Source: Eikenella exigua (GTDB lineage Bacteria; Pseudomonadota; Gammaproteobacteria; Burkholderiales; Neisseriaceae). From it: a DNA stretch of 64,000 bases. The stretch is from NCBI RefSeq assembly GCF_008805035.1, contig NZ_CP038018.1, forward strand, positions 124,001 through 188,000, in the 5' to 3' direction. Of the stretch, positions 49,643 through 58,828 are shown piece after piece; position 1 is the stretch's first letter; each line of letters begins with the position of its first letter. Below the pieces are notes generated by a model. That model saw nothing but the letters and a program-made list of their open reading frames with translations. It was not told where the DNA came from and searched no databases. Made by a program: the position numbers and the translations under genes.

Positions 49643-52039
49643 TTAGAAAGTCGTGCCTAATTGAAATTGGAAACGTTGGATCTGGTCGTTATCCCGCCGG
49701 CGCATCGGGTGGGCGAAACTGAATTTCATTGGGCCTAGTGGCGAAAGCCAAGTCAGCGCTGCGCCCACAGAATAGCGCAATTCGTTGCTGAAGGTGGAGC
49801 GATGGTCTTGGCTGTAGTAGCCGTTGGTGCCGTAGGGGTTAGTAGAGCTGTAGGCACCGGTGTTGTAGTTTTTGCCATCCCACACGCTGCCGGCATCGGC
49901 AAATACACTCAGGCGCACGGAGCGCTGGTCTTTCACGCCGGGGAAGGGGAAGAGCAGCTCGGCGGAGGCATAGGCTTTATAGGTGCCGCCGTAATTGACG
50001 ATGTTGCGAGAGTTGCCGTAAATTTCGTACACCTTCGGGCCCAGAGAACCGCTTTCGTAGCCGCGCACGGAACCCAGGCCGCCGCCGTAGAAGTTATTGA
50101 AGAAGGGTACAGTGGAGGTGCCGCCGTAGGAGCCGGCATAGCCCACTTCGCCACCCAGCATCAGGGTGAAGCTCTTACTTAAGGGGAAGAACCAGCGTTG
50201 GTCGTGGGTAAGGATGTAGTATTTTAAATCACCGCCAGGCAGGCCGAGATCGGCGTTTACGCTGGTGGTGTAGCCGCGGGTTGGCCACAGGGCATCGTCG
50301 GTTTTGTTGCGTCCCCAACCGATATTGCCTTTGAGAATCCAGTTTTTCTCACCATGTTCTTGGAGGAACTGGCGGTAGCGGTAGGGTTGATAATTTACGT
50401 CGCCATGTAGTTTCACGTTCAGGTGCTCCACTGCGAGGCCGAAGTTTACGCGGTCATACTCGGTAACCGGCACACCCATACGCGCACCTAAGCCGATACG
50501 GGTAGTTTCGTAGTTGTTGGAGCTGGAGCTGGAGCTGGATTTATAGGGCATGTAGCCGCGATAGTAGATGTCGTAGCCCAAGCTCACACCGTCGGGAGTG
50601 AAGTAGGGATCGGTAAACGACAGGGACGCGGTATTTTGGGTTTTGCCGCGTGCAATGCGGAAGTTGGCAGATTTGCCCGTGCCGAACAGGTTATCTTGTG
50701 CCACGCCGGCAGAAAGTACCAAGCCGGTGTCTTGCACCCAACCGGCAGCTACTTCCACCGAACCAGTAGAGCGTTCTTTCACGGATACATCCACATCCAC
50801 TTGGTCAGGCGTATCGGGCAGCGGGCGGGTTTTCACTTTCACATCGTCGAAATAGCCCAAGAGCTGGATACGGTCTTTGGAGCGGTTGAGTTTGGCCGAA
50901 TCGTAGGGTGCTGCTTCGGTTTGGCGCATTTCGCGGCGGATAACGGCATCACGGGTTTTGTTATTGCCGGAAATGTGGATTTGATTCACATAGTATTTAC
51001 GACCGGGATTTACCGTTAGAACAAAATCCACGGTGTGGTTGGCCTGGTCGGGCTGCGGCTGCACGCCCACTTGAGCCAGCGCATAGCCAGCCTGACCCAT
51101 ACGGTCTTGGATAGCTTGCAGGCTTTCTACCATCTGTGAACGGTTGTAGCGGCGGCCTTCGCGCATTTTCAGCAGGGCTTCCAACTCTTCGCGCGGCACT
51201 TCGCGGGTGTCGCCTTCGATGCGCACTTTGCCCCAACGGTAACGTTCGCCTTCGTGTACTTTAATCCACAGCGTCTGCTCGGTACGGTCGGCGTTGTAGC
51301 GCACATCGGCATCCTGCACTCGGCCTTCAAAGAAGCCTTCGTTTTGGTAGAAATCGGTGATGGATTGCAGGTCTTGACGGAATTTTTCGTCAGAGAAGCG
51401 GTCGTCTTTGGAGAGCCAGCTCAACATACCGTGGCGATCCATCTGCATTTGGCGGCGCAGAGTACGGTTGGAGAAGTGCTGGTTGCCTTCAAAGTCGATT
51501 TCTTTGATGTGGGTGGTAGGGCCTTCGTCGATTTTCAGTGTGATGTCCACACGGTTACGCGAGAGGCGGGAAATCTCGGGGGTGATGGTGGCAGAGAGTT
51601 TGCCTTGGTTGGCATATTCCTGCTGCAGGCCGGCCACGGCTTGGTTTAGGACCGCTTGGTTGAATGGCTGCGATTGGCCCAGGCCGAAGCTGTCGAGATT
51701 TTTCTTGATCGCGTCGCTGGGCAGGGTTTTGCCGCCGGTAACGGTGAGCGTGTTGATGATGGGGCGTTCCACCACGGTTAGCAACACTTGATTGCCCATG
51801 GTTTCCACGCGCACGTCGTCGAACAGGCCGGTGGCATAGAGGTTTTTGATGATTTGTTCGCCTTCGCCATCAGTGAAGGTGCTGCCCACTTTAACCGGCA
51901 GGTGGCCCAATACAGTGGAAGGGTCGGTGCGCTGCAAGCCCTCAATGCGGATATCTTGGATGGTAAACGGTGCGGCGGCCAGCGCCCAAGAAGACAATCC
52001 GGCTGCAAACAAAGAGAAAGTAAGTTTGTTCAGTTTCAT
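49643..52039 (-). CDS. bamA: Outer-membrane assembly factor BamA
   Basis: BamA is the essential insertase for beta-barrel outer-membrane proteins. The 798-residue precursor has a signal peptide of about 22 residues and five POTRA domains (from FTIQDIRIEGLQRTDPSTVL). A C-terminal 16-strand barrel follows, with VRGYESGSLGPKVYEIYGNS, the conserved loop-6 VRGYE, and the end FQLGTTF, which has the terminal aromatic residue. Length matches neisserial Omp85. An extracellular loop contains seven serines in a row, coded by repeats of a six-base unit (50519-50538). It is preceded by rseP with a three-base gap, so the two are translated together. Confidence 0.98.
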   Translation of the reverse strand: MKLNKLTFSLFAAGLSSWALAAAPFTIQDIRIEGLQRTDPSTVLGHLPVKVGSTFTDGEGEQIIKNLYATGLFDDVRVETMGNQVLLTVVERPIINTLTVTGGKTLPSDAIKKNLDSFGLGQSQPFNQAVLNQAVAGLQQEYANQGKLSATITPEISRLSRNRVDITLKIDEGPTTHIKEIDFEGNQHFSNRTLRRQMQMDRHGMLSWLSKDDRFSDEKFRQDLQSITDFYQNEGFFEGRVQDADVRYNADRTEQTLWIKVHEGERYRWGKVRIEGDTREVPREELEALLKMREGRRYNRSQMVESLQAIQDRMGQAGYALAQVGVQPQPDQANHTVDFVLTVNPGRKYYVNQIHISGNNKTRDAVIRREMRQTEAAPYDSAKLNRSKDRIQLLGYFDDVKVKTRPLPDTPDQVDVDVSVKERSTGSVEVAAGWVQDTGLVLSAGVAQDNLFGTGKSANFRIARGKTQNTASLSFTDPYFTPDGVSLGYDIYYRGYMPYKSSSSSSSNNYETTRIGLGARMGVPVTEYDRVNFGLAVEHLNVKLHGDVNYQPYRYRQFLQEHGEKNWILKGNIGWGRNKTDDALWPTRGYTTSVNADLGLPGGDLKYYILTHDQRWFFPLSKSFTLMLGGEVGYAGSYGGTSTVPFFNNFYGGGLGSVRGYESGSLGPKVYEIYGNSRNIVNYGGTYKAYASAELLFPFPGVKDQRSVRLSVFADAGSVWDGKNYNTGAYSSTNPYGTNGYYSQDHRSTFSNELRYSVGAALTWLSPLGPMKFSFAHPMRRRDNDQIQRFQFQLGTTF
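50519..50538 (-). repeat. Hexamer repeat encoding a serine run in BamA
   Basis: GGAGCT-type units recur about three times in tandem on the plus strand and encode SSSSSS in a predicted surface loop. Such tracts can change length by slippage without breaking the frame. Confidence 0.6.
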
Positions 52040-52042
52040 GCT

Positions 52043-53395
52043 TTATCCCAATAAGCGGGTGATATCGTTGAAAAAAGCCAGCAGCATCAGCATCAGCATC
52101 AGGGAGAGGCCGAGGCGCAATCCCCACATTTGCACATTGGTGCTAACGGGCTTGCCGCGAATCCATTCGGCGGCATAATACATTAAATGGCCGCCATCTA
52201 AAACAGGAATCGGCAGCAAATTCAAAATCCCCAGGCTGATACTCACCACGGCGAGGAATTCCAAATAATCCTGAATGCCGGCGGAAGCGGTTTTGCCGGC
52301 ATAGCTGGCGATGGTGATCGGGCCGGAAATGTGGCTTACAGAAGCCTGGCCGGTGAGCAGGCGGGCAAACAGGCGGCCGGTAAGTGCGGTGTAGGAAGAC
52401 ACGCGCTGCATGCCCATTTCGGCAGCGCCCAGCCAGGTGGGCTGGTAGCGGTAGGTGGCACGAGCCATCCATTGTTGGTCGACTTCGGCTTCAAAACCGG
52501 CATAGCCGTAGCGCTCGCCATTGCGGTCTTCACGGCTGTTGGGGCGCAATGCTACCTGAAGCGGTTTTTTGCCGCGCAAAATATCGATAGCAAGTTTGTC
52601 TTGTGGGTGTTGGCGGATGGCAGCGGTTAAATCTGGCCAAGTGTGCACGATTTGCCCGTTCACGGCCACCACGCGGTCGCCTTTGCGCAAACCGGCGTGC
52701 TCGGCGGGGGAGCCGGGCTGGATAGAGGCGAGCGTGGTGTTCAGGCGCAGGGCGGTGATGCCGAACCAGCCGCCGCGTTTGGCCACGGCTTCCGCCTCCG
52801 GTGTGCCGGCGGCATCAATGGTGCGGGTGGTTTGGCTGCCATTGGCTTCGCGCACGGCTACCTGAACCTTGCCGGCTTCTAAATTCAGGATGATTTCCGA
52901 TTGTGCATCGCCCCAGGTGAGCACCTGCTTGCCGTTTACGGCGGTGATGGTGTCGCCCGGCTGAAAGCCTGCGTTCGCGGCCAGCGTGTCGGGCATCACC
53001 ATGCCCACCATCGGGCGCACTTCTTGCGCGCCGAAATAGCCGAAGGAGAAAGTGTAGAGCAGCACGGCCAGCGCCAGATTGGTGAGCGGCCCGGCGGCTA
53101 CCACCAGCATGCGTTTGAACGGGTGTTGCTTATCGAAGGCGTAGGGCAGGTCGGCCTCGGTCACGTCGCCTTCGCGGGTATCGACCATTTTCACATAGCC
53201 GCCCAGCGGAATCGGCGCCAGGCACCATTCGATATTGCGCCAGCGTTTGTTGAAAAACGGCTTGCCGAAGCCCACCGAGAAGCGCAACACTTTGATGCCG
53301 CACCAGCGTGCCACCAACAAATGCCCCAGTTCGTGCAGGCTGACTAAAATCAGGATGGCAACGATAAACGCGCCGAGTGTGTGCAAAAGAAACAA
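52043..53395 (-). CDS. rseP: RIP metalloprotease RseP
   Basis: RseP cuts membrane-spanning substrates such as anti-sigma factors and leftover signal peptides inside the membrane. The 450-residue protein has the zinc motif HELGH near residue 21, two periplasmic PDZ domains (GFQPGDTITAVNGKQV and GLRKGDRVVAVNGQIV), and the second active-site motif NLLPIPVLDGGHLMYY. The start is unusual: the only well-placed codon after AAGGAG is a TTG at 53395. A second TTG three codons on gives MHTLGAFIVAIL, closer to the neisserial start. bamA follows after three bases. A DUS-like word near 52855 lies in a PDZ linker. Confidence 0.95.
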   Translation of the reverse strand: MFLLHTLGAFIVAILILVSLHELGHLLVARWCGIKVLRFSVGFGKPFFNKRWRNIEWCLAPIPLGGYVKMVDTREGDVTEADLPYAFDKQHPFKRMLVVAAGPLTNLALAVLLYTFSFGYFGAQEVRPMVGMVMPDTLAANAGFQPGDTITAVNGKQVLTWGDAQSEIILNLEAGKVQVAVREANGSQTTRTIDAAGTPEAEAVAKRGGWFGITALRLNTTLASIQPGSPAEHAGLRKGDRVVAVNGQIVHTWPDLTAAIRQHPQDKLAIDILRGKKPLQVALRPNSREDRNGERYGYAGFEAEVDQQWMARATYRYQPTWLGAAEMGMQRVSSYTALTGRLFARLLTGQASVSHISGPITIASYAGKTASAGIQDYLEFLAVVSISLGILNLLPIPVLDGGHLMYYAAEWIRGKPVSTNVQMWGLRLGLSLMLMLMLLAFFNDITRLLG

Positions 53396-53429
53396 ACAAG
53401 AAGCTCCTTGAAGCAGGCGAATTGGATTG

Positions 53430-53481
53430 AGGCTACCTGAAAAATGGAAGCGAAGGGCTAAGTGGTATTTTCAGGTAGCCT
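53430..53481 (-). terminator. DUS pair between dxr and rseP
   Basis: AGGCTACCTGAAA (53430-53442) and TTTTCAGGTAGCCT (53468-53481) lie in the 264-base gap. If it terminates, rseP-bamA needs its own promoter. Confidence 0.55.
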
Positions 53482-53659
53482 CAGCCGCCAATCGGCTACA
53501 GGAAGAAAAACATAATTGTAATAGAAACAGATGCTCCCGACAAAGCCTATGCCAATAGCTAAGGAGCCTTATTTCTACCTACCGTGCTGATTCGCCTTGC
53601 CATATTACTCATATGGTCTGCGGCTCGCCGCCTGGCTATGAAGAAAGAAGAAATATATT

Positions 53660-54844
53660 TCAGCTATACTCCACTTGCCGCACAAACGCTTCTGCGGCGT
53701 GCCGGGCGGCGGCGTCTAAATCCAGCAGGCCTTCCAGGCTGTGGTGGCTACCTGAAAAACCCTGTTCCAGGCAATGCCGCACCGTGCGTGCGATGTCGGT
53801 GAAGCGGATGCGGCCGGCCAGAAAAGCGGCCACGGCGATTTCGTTGGCGGCATTGAGCACGCAGGGCACGCCGTCGCCGGCCTGCATGGCCTGATAGGCC
53901 AGTTCCAGGCAGGGGAAACGGCGATAGTCGGGCGTTTCAAAGGTGAGTGCGGATAGGGTGGCGAAATCCAGCGGCGGCACGCCGGAGGCGATGCGTTCGG
54001 GCAGGCCGAGGCAGTAGGCGATGGGTGTGCGCATATCGGGGGTGCCCATTTGCGCCAGCACCGAGCCGTCGGCATAGCGCACCATGCTGTGCACCACGCT
54101 TTGCGGGTGGATAACGGTTTCCAGTTTCTCCGGCGGGCAGTTAAACAGCCAGTGCGCTTCAATCAGCTCCAGGCCCTTGTTCATCATGGTGGCGCTGTCT
54201 ACCGAAATTTTGCGCCCCATCTGCCAGTTGGGGTGTTTCACCGCCTGCTCGGGCGTGATGGCGGGGAAGTCGGCCAAGTCGGTGTGTAGGAAGGGGCCGC
54301 CGGAAGCGGTGAGGATGATGGATTGCACGCCGTTATGTTTCAGGTAGCCTTTTTCTGGCGGCAACACTTGGTAGATGGCGTTGTGTTCGCTGTCTACCGG
54401 CAGGATGCACGCGCCGGACTGGGCGGTGGTTTGCATGAAGAGGCTACCTGAAACCACCAGCGTTTCTTTGTTGGCCAGGTAGATGGTTTTGCCGGCGCGG
54501 GCGGCGGCCAAGGTGGGCGGCAGGCCGGCGGCGCCAACGATGGCGGCCATCACGCCGTCGGTTTCCGGCGCGGCGGCAATGTCGCACAAGGCTTGCTCGC
54601 CGTGCAGCACTTCGGTTTGGCAGCCGGTGGCAGCGAGATGCGAGCGCAGTTCGGCGGCTTGCGCTTCATTGGCGGTTACGGCATATTGCGGATGGAAGGC
54701 AAGGCATTGTTCGGCCAGCTTGGCGGTTTGGCTGTGGCCGCTGAGGGCGAAGATGCGGAAGCGTTCGGGGTGGCGGGCAACCACATCGAGCGTGCTGCTG
54801 CCGATGCTGCCGGTGCTGCCGAGGATGGTGAGGGATTGGATCAT
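53660..54844 (-). CDS. dxr: 1-deoxy-D-xylulose 5-phosphate reductoisomerase
   Basis: Dxr makes 2-C-methyl-erythritol 4-phosphate, the first committed step of the non-mevalonate isoprenoid pathway. The 394-residue protein has the NADPH motif LGSTGSIGSSTLDVV at the N terminus, ANKETLVVSG, the metal site LPVDSEHNAI, and TASGGPFL, then NWQMGRKISVDSATMMNKGL. All are signatures of the family. Three coding DUS are present, giving VSGSLFMQ, KGYLKHNG and GFSGSHHS, the highest density in any conserved enzyme here. It heads the rseP-bamA cluster, as in Neisseria. Confidence 0.98.
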   Translation of the reverse strand: MIQSLTILGSTGSIGSSTLDVVARHPERFRIFALSGHSQTAKLAEQCLAFHPQYAVTANEAQAAELRSHLAATGCQTEVLHGEQALCDIAAAPETDGVMAAIVGAAGLPPTLAAARAGKTIYLANKETLVVSGSLFMQTTAQSGACILPVDSEHNAIYQVLPPEKGYLKHNGVQSIILTASGGPFLHTDLADFPAITPEQAVKHPNWQMGRKISVDSATMMNKGLELIEAHWLFNCPPEKLETVIHPQSVVHSMVRYADGSVLAQMGTPDMRTPIAYCLGLPERIASGVPPLDFATLSALTFETPDYRRFPCLELAYQAMQAGDGVPCVLNAANEIAVAAFLAGRIRFTDIARTVRHCLEQGFSGSHHSLEGLLDLDAAARHAAEAFVRQVEYS

Positions 54845-55151
54845 GGTTGGTGTGTTTCGGGTAGCTTTTTTGCTTATAGTGATTCATTTTAAACCAGCAT
54901 GGTGTTGGCTTGTTGCCTGATTCTGCTTAAACTTAATCCACAGGATATGGAAGGGCAGGGAGGCAGATTTATTTTTCAGGTAGCCTTCAATGCGGGCGGC
55001 AGGCTACCTGAAAATGTTGGGGGAAACAAGCTGGGTTTTGCGAAGGCCTCAGCTTGCCGGGCATGGCAGTTGCGGGAAAATGCCGCCAAGCCGCCCACAA
55101 TATTCAACGGCAGCGGAAAGGCGGTTTCCGGCTGCCGTTTGGTCTGCTGTT
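54845..55151. other. Gap with an outward DUS pair
   Basis: About 307 bases lie between dxr and the TetR gene. TTTTTCAGGTAGCCT (54972-54986) and AGGCTACCTGAAAA (55001-55014) form a hairpin with a 14-base loop. The text from 55017 to 55140 contains no supported gene. Confidence 0.5.
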
Positions 55152-55796
55152 TTAGGAACGATATTGCGCCATCAGTTCGCAGTAGTTTTGGTAGTGCTCT
55201 TTGGTTACAAAGCCGCGAATCAGGCTCATGGTTTGGTAGATGCCGCGCCGTTTGGTGTTTTCGTCCCAGCAGCCGATGTGCTGGGAGTTGTCGAAGTCGA
55301 ACCAGTATTTGGTGAGCAGCCACACGTTCAGTCCGAGCTCGCGCAGGGCTTCGTCGTCGGCTTCGATGATGCCTTTGTCGCGCAGTTCGATGAAGATTTT
55401 CACCAAAAGCGGGGAGATTTTCACATGGGTGAATTCGTTGTGTTCGCCCAAAAGCTGCTTACTGCGGGAGAGCAGGGTGTTTACATCGCTGAATAAAAAG
55501 CGGTATTCCCACAGGATGTCGTACACACCCTGTAGGTATCCACCCATTTTGGCCATGCTGTCAGGCAGCTCGGTTTGGCGGATGTAGTCGAGCAGTTTGT
55601 TGCTGTAGCGCTGGAACAGCTGAACAATGATTTCGTCTTTATTGCGAAAATGGTAGTACAGGTTGCCGGGGCTGATGCCGAGGTGTTGGGAGATGTGGTT
55701 GGTGCTGATGTTGCGCTCACCCTCCTCGTTGAACAGCTGGAGGCTGATGTCGATGATCCGGTTGTAGGTGTTGGGTTTGCCGGGCTTCCTGGGCAT
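55152..55796 (-). CDS. TetR-family transcriptional regulator
   Basis: The 214-residue protein has an N-terminal helix-turn-helix of the TetR type, with NTYNRIIDISLQLFNEEGER then NISTNHISQHLGISPGNLYY and HFRNKDEIIVQLFQRY. A helical ligand-binding and dimer domain follows. AAGGAG lies directly ahead of the ATG, a strong ribosome-binding site. Its target is unknown. It is flanked by dxr and murB, which run in the same direction, and it may repress itself or the nearby norM. An AG-simDUS-like word AGGCTGCCTGAAA lies just upstream at 55839. Confidence 0.92.
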   Translation of the reverse strand: MPRKPGKPNTYNRIIDISLQLFNEEGERNISTNHISQHLGISPGNLYYHFRNKDEIIVQLFQRYSNKLLDYIRQTELPDSMAKMGGYLQGVYDILWEYRFLFSDVNTLLSRSKQLLGEHNEFTHVKISPLLVKIFIELRDKGIIEADDEALRELGLNVWLLTKYWFDFDNSQHIGCWDENTKRRGIYQTMSLIRGFVTKEHYQNYCELMAQYRS

Positions 55797-55838
55797 GGGT
55801 TATCTCCTTGGCTGCAATGTGAATTATGCCTGTGCAAG

Positions 55839-55851
55839 AGGCTGCCTGAAA
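55839..55851 (+). repeat. Simonsiella-dialect DUS-like word
   Basis: AGGCTGCCTGAAA differs from the eikDUS by one base and equals the AG-simDUS described for Simonsiella. It lies between the TetR gene and murB and has no inverted partner nearby. Confidence 0.6.
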
Positions 55852-55964
55852 ATGATATAGCGGGATTTTAATACATTATCGATTGTATTGCCTTATAGAT
55901 AAAGCACTTATTTTTCATACGGCTGTGCTTCGCCGCTTGGTAGGAAAAATATGCTTCAGCTTCC

Positions 55965-56999
55965 TTATTCCAGCCACACCGGCTCGGGCTCCAGCCGCAC
56001 GCCGAAGCGTTGGTAAACGCTGTTTTGCACGTGTTCGGACAAACGGCGCACGTCTTCGGCACTGGCGCCGCCGAGGTTAATCAGCACCAGGGCTTGTTTT
56101 TGGTGTACGGCGGCATGGCCTTCGCGGTGGCCTTTGAGCCCGCATTGGTCGATAAGCCAGCCAGCGGCGAGTTTGGCCTGACTGCCAGGCTGGGGGTATA
56201 CCGGCAGGGCGGGGTGCTGCTTCTTCAGCGCGGCGGCTTGCTCGGCGGGAACGATGGGGTTTTTATAGAAGCTGCCGCAGCTGCCGGTTTCGGCGGGGTC
56301 GGGCAGCTTGCGGCGGCGGATGCGACACACGGCCTCGGCCACGATGGCAGCGGTGAGCGGCGCGCCTTGAGCCAGGGTTTCGGCTTCGGCTTGCACGTCG
56401 CCGTAGTGCAGCTTGGGTTTGAATTCGCTATCCAGCACGAACGTTACTGCGGTAATCACGAAGCGGCCGCCGGATTGTTTGAACACGCTGTTGCGATAGG
56501 CAAAACGGCAGTCGGCATGGCCGAACGATACCGGTTTGCCGCTGTCTAAATCCCAGGCGTGCACGGCTTCGATGCAGCTTTCGGCTTCCACGCCGTAGGC
56601 GCCGATATTCTGCACCGGCGCGGCGCCCACTGTGCCGGGAATCAGGCTGAGGTTTTCCAGCCCGCTCAAGCCTAGTGTGATGGTGTGCTGCACGAAATCG
56701 TGCCAGTTTTCGCCGGCCTGCGCGGTAATACGCATTTTGCCGATGCCGGCCGGCTCGGGCGCGGAAATGCCTTTATTGGCCATGCGTACCACCAGCCCGC
56801 CATAGTTTTTCATCAGCAGGATATTGCTGCCGCCGCCCAGCCACAGGGTGTGCTCGCGACCGTATTCGGGCAGTTGGAAAATCTCAGGTAGCCTTTCGGC
56901 GGCGTCCAGCGTGTAGAGTGCGGCGGCGCGGGTGGGCAGGCCGAAGGTGTTCAGTGCGGTTAAATCGACATCGTATTGCAGTCTATTCATCGTCTTCAT
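55965..56999 (-). CDS. murB: UDP-N-acetylenolpyruvoylglucosamine reductase
   Basis: MurB reduces enolpyruvyl-UDP-GlcNAc to UDP-MurNAc for peptidoglycan synthesis. The 344-residue flavoprotein starts DLTALNTFGLPTRAAALYTL, and has LWLGGGSNILLMKNYGGLVV for FAD binding. The catalytic region includes LSLIPGTVGAAPVQNIGAYG and AYRNSVFKQ. The C-terminal domain has CGSFYKNPIV and AAGWLIDQCGLKGHREGHAA. The long form matches type I MurB of E. coli. The start overlaps the end of norM by 17 bases, or by eight if the second ATG (56990) is used, so it is translationally coupled to norM. A DUS encodes ERLPEIFQ. Confidence 0.97.
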   Translation of the reverse strand: MKTMNRLQYDVDLTALNTFGLPTRAAALYTLDAAERLPEIFQLPEYGREHTLWLGGGSNILLMKNYGGLVVRMANKGISAPEPAGIGKMRITAQAGENWHDFVQHTITLGLSGLENLSLIPGTVGAAPVQNIGAYGVEAESCIEAVHAWDLDSGKPVSFGHADCRFAYRNSVFKQSGGRFVITAVTFVLDSEFKPKLHYGDVQAEAETLAQGAPLTAAIVAEAVCRIRRRKLPDPAETGSCGSFYKNPIVPAEQAAALKKQHPALPVYPQPGSQAKLAAGWLIDQCGLKGHREGHAAVHQKQALVLINLGGASAEDVRRLSEHVQNSVYQRFGVRLEPEPVWLE

Positions 57000-58371
57000 G
57001 TTCCAGCATTTCTTGGCTTACTACCGCCAAACACCATAAGAGGGCGGCAGCGGCACAGCCTAGCGACAGCACCAGCGCCGCCCAGAAGCCGTAAATCCCC
57101 ATACGCGTACCGAAGGCCAACAGGCAGCCCAGCCCGAGGCCGACCACCCAGAAAGCGATGCCGTGAATCACCATCGGCAGTTTGGTTACTTTATAGCCGC
57201 GCAAGGCGTAGGAGGCAATACATTGGATGGCGTCGGCTAATTGGAAGGCAGCGGCGAACAGCAGGATAGTGGCGCCGAGCCCGATCACGGCCTGGTCATC
57301 CGTGTAAACGCGCATAATCGGATAGCGGAACAGTAGAGTGAGTACCGCGGTGACAATGGCCAGAGCCGAGCCGCAGGCCAAGGCCACGCCGGAGGCATAA
57401 CGCGCCTGGAAATAGCGGTCGGCACCGATGGCATAGCCCACGCGCACGGTTACTGCCGCGCCGATGCCTTGCGGAATCACATAAATCAGGCTGGTGATGC
57501 TGTTTACCACTTGCTGTGCGGCCACGTGGTCTTCGGCATTGCCCGGCAGTTGGGCAATCAGCATCATCATCACAGTAAACAGACTCACTTCGAGGAAGAA
57601 AGACAAGCCGATCGGCACACCTAGCTTGGTAATTTGACGGAAAATCTTGGCGCTGGGCTTGGTGAAACGCGCGAACAGGCCGAAGCGTTGGAAATATTTC
57701 TGTTTGGCAATATAAGCCCACAGCGCGGCGGCGTTAAACCAGAACACCAAAGTACTGGCCAGGCCGCAGCCCGCGCCGCCCAAGGCAGGCATGCCTAAAT
57801 CGCCGTAAACGAAGATATGGTTGAGCGGGATGTTTAAAAACAGGCTAATCCAGCTCATCCACATAATTGGTTTGGGTTTACCCAAGCTGGAGGCAAAAGC
57901 GTGCAGCGCACGGTGAATCATGGCTGCCGGCATGGAAAGGGCAATAAGGCCCACATACACGGCAAATTGCCGTTTCACTTCGGCATCCAAGTCTAAAAAG
58001 CCATTGATGGGCTGAATCATCAGCCACAGCAGAATCATGCCCACAATGCCCAGTATCAGGCCATACAATATGCCCTGCCGGCCCAGCTCACCCACTTTCT
58101 CGATTTCGCCCGCGCCGTGTTCTTGGGAAATCATCGGATTGAGCGCGGTCATGATGCCGAGGAAGGTTATGTAAACAGTAACGAATGCGCTGCTACCCAG
58201 TGCCACGGCGGCCAAATCGGTTTTGCCCGCACCGCCGGCCATCACGGTATCGACCAGCCCCAGCCCCACTTGCGCAATCTGCGCCAGCAGCATGGGCACC
58301 GCCAAAGCACCCAATTTGGAGGACTCTTTGCGGAAAACGGCGGTGGAATAACGGTTTAGGTCAAGCAGCAT
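56983..58371 (-). CDS. norM: MATE-family multidrug efflux pump
   Basis: This inner-membrane antiporter exports cationic drugs in exchange for sodium or protons. The 462-residue protein has 12 membrane helices in two similar halves. ESSKLGALAVPMLLAQIAQV and GLVDTVMAGGAGKTDLAAVA in the first half are MATE signatures, with GGAGCGLASTLVFW and GIGAAVTVRVGYAIGADRYF further on. It is the length of neisserial NorM. I chose the ATG at 58371 (MLLDLNRYS), two codons inside a possible TTG. The coupling to murB by overlap is notable, because the two functions are unrelated. Confidence 0.95.
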   Translation of the reverse strand: MLLDLNRYSTAVFRKESSKLGALAVPMLLAQIAQVGLGLVDTVMAGGAGKTDLAAVALGSSAFVTVYITFLGIMTALNPMISQEHGAGEIEKVGELGRQGILYGLILGIVGMILLWLMIQPINGFLDLDAEVKRQFAVYVGLIALSMPAAMIHRALHAFASSLGKPKPIMWMSWISLFLNIPLNHIFVYGDLGMPALGGAGCGLASTLVFWFNAAALWAYIAKQKYFQRFGLFARFTKPSAKIFRQITKLGVPIGLSFFLEVSLFTVMMMLIAQLPGNAEDHVAAQQVVNSITSLIYVIPQGIGAAVTVRVGYAIGADRYFQARYASGVALACGSALAIVTAVLTLLFRYPIMRVYTDDQAVIGLGATILLFAAAFQLADAIQCIASYALRGYKVTKLPMVIHGIAFWVVGLGLGCLLAFGTRMGIYGFWAALVLSLGCAAAALLWCLAVVSQEMLEHEDDE

Positions 58372-58828
58372 AATCAAAACAAGAATGGAACATAGATGTA
58401 ATTTTAGCAGAAATGCAACATAAGTTGTAGCAATGCAACACTTTCTGCTCTGGTTTTATGAATATATTCTGCAATAGTATGCTTGATTTGTCGAAGAAAA
58501 TATTTTTCCCTGCTGTGTTGCGGATTTTACTTGGGAAAATCTGCCCGGATGCTGTTTTTAGAGTAGACAAAACCGGAAAAACATGAAAACAGCTGGGTTC
58601 CGGTGCAAAAGCCACCTGAGAACGCCAGTGGAACGGCACATTTTGGTTTTGACTGTGTCGCGCTTCGTTCTTCGTTTTCAGGTAGCCTTTGTTGCGGCAG
58701 AGATAGAGATGAAGATTTGAATAAAGCAGCATTGCCTTTGATCCTGATGAAGGCGGTTGTCCTCCCCAAAAAACTAAAGGCACGCTGGAGCTGCTTCCGT
58801 CGTGCCTTTGTTTCAGCTATTACGCTTA
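58372..58828. other. Intergenic region between norM and the OmpA-like gene
   Basis: These 457 bases include an AT-rich section likely to hold the norM promoter, one DUS half near 58677, and the terminator of the OmpA-like gene. Short open frames here are not convincing genes. Confidence 0.5.
58776..58809 (-). terminator. Non-DUS terminator after the OmpA-like gene
   Basis: AAAGGCACG (58776-58784) and CGTGCCTTT (58801-58809) form a nine-base stem, with the A run giving a U-tract on the minus strand. It is one of very few hairpins here not built from a DUS. Confidence 0.7.

Noticed and set aside
58361..58783. 140-codon minus-strand frame upstream of norM
   Set aside because: It runs through a DUS and AT-rich promoter-like sequence, and the product is rich in Ser, Phe and Lys without a pattern.
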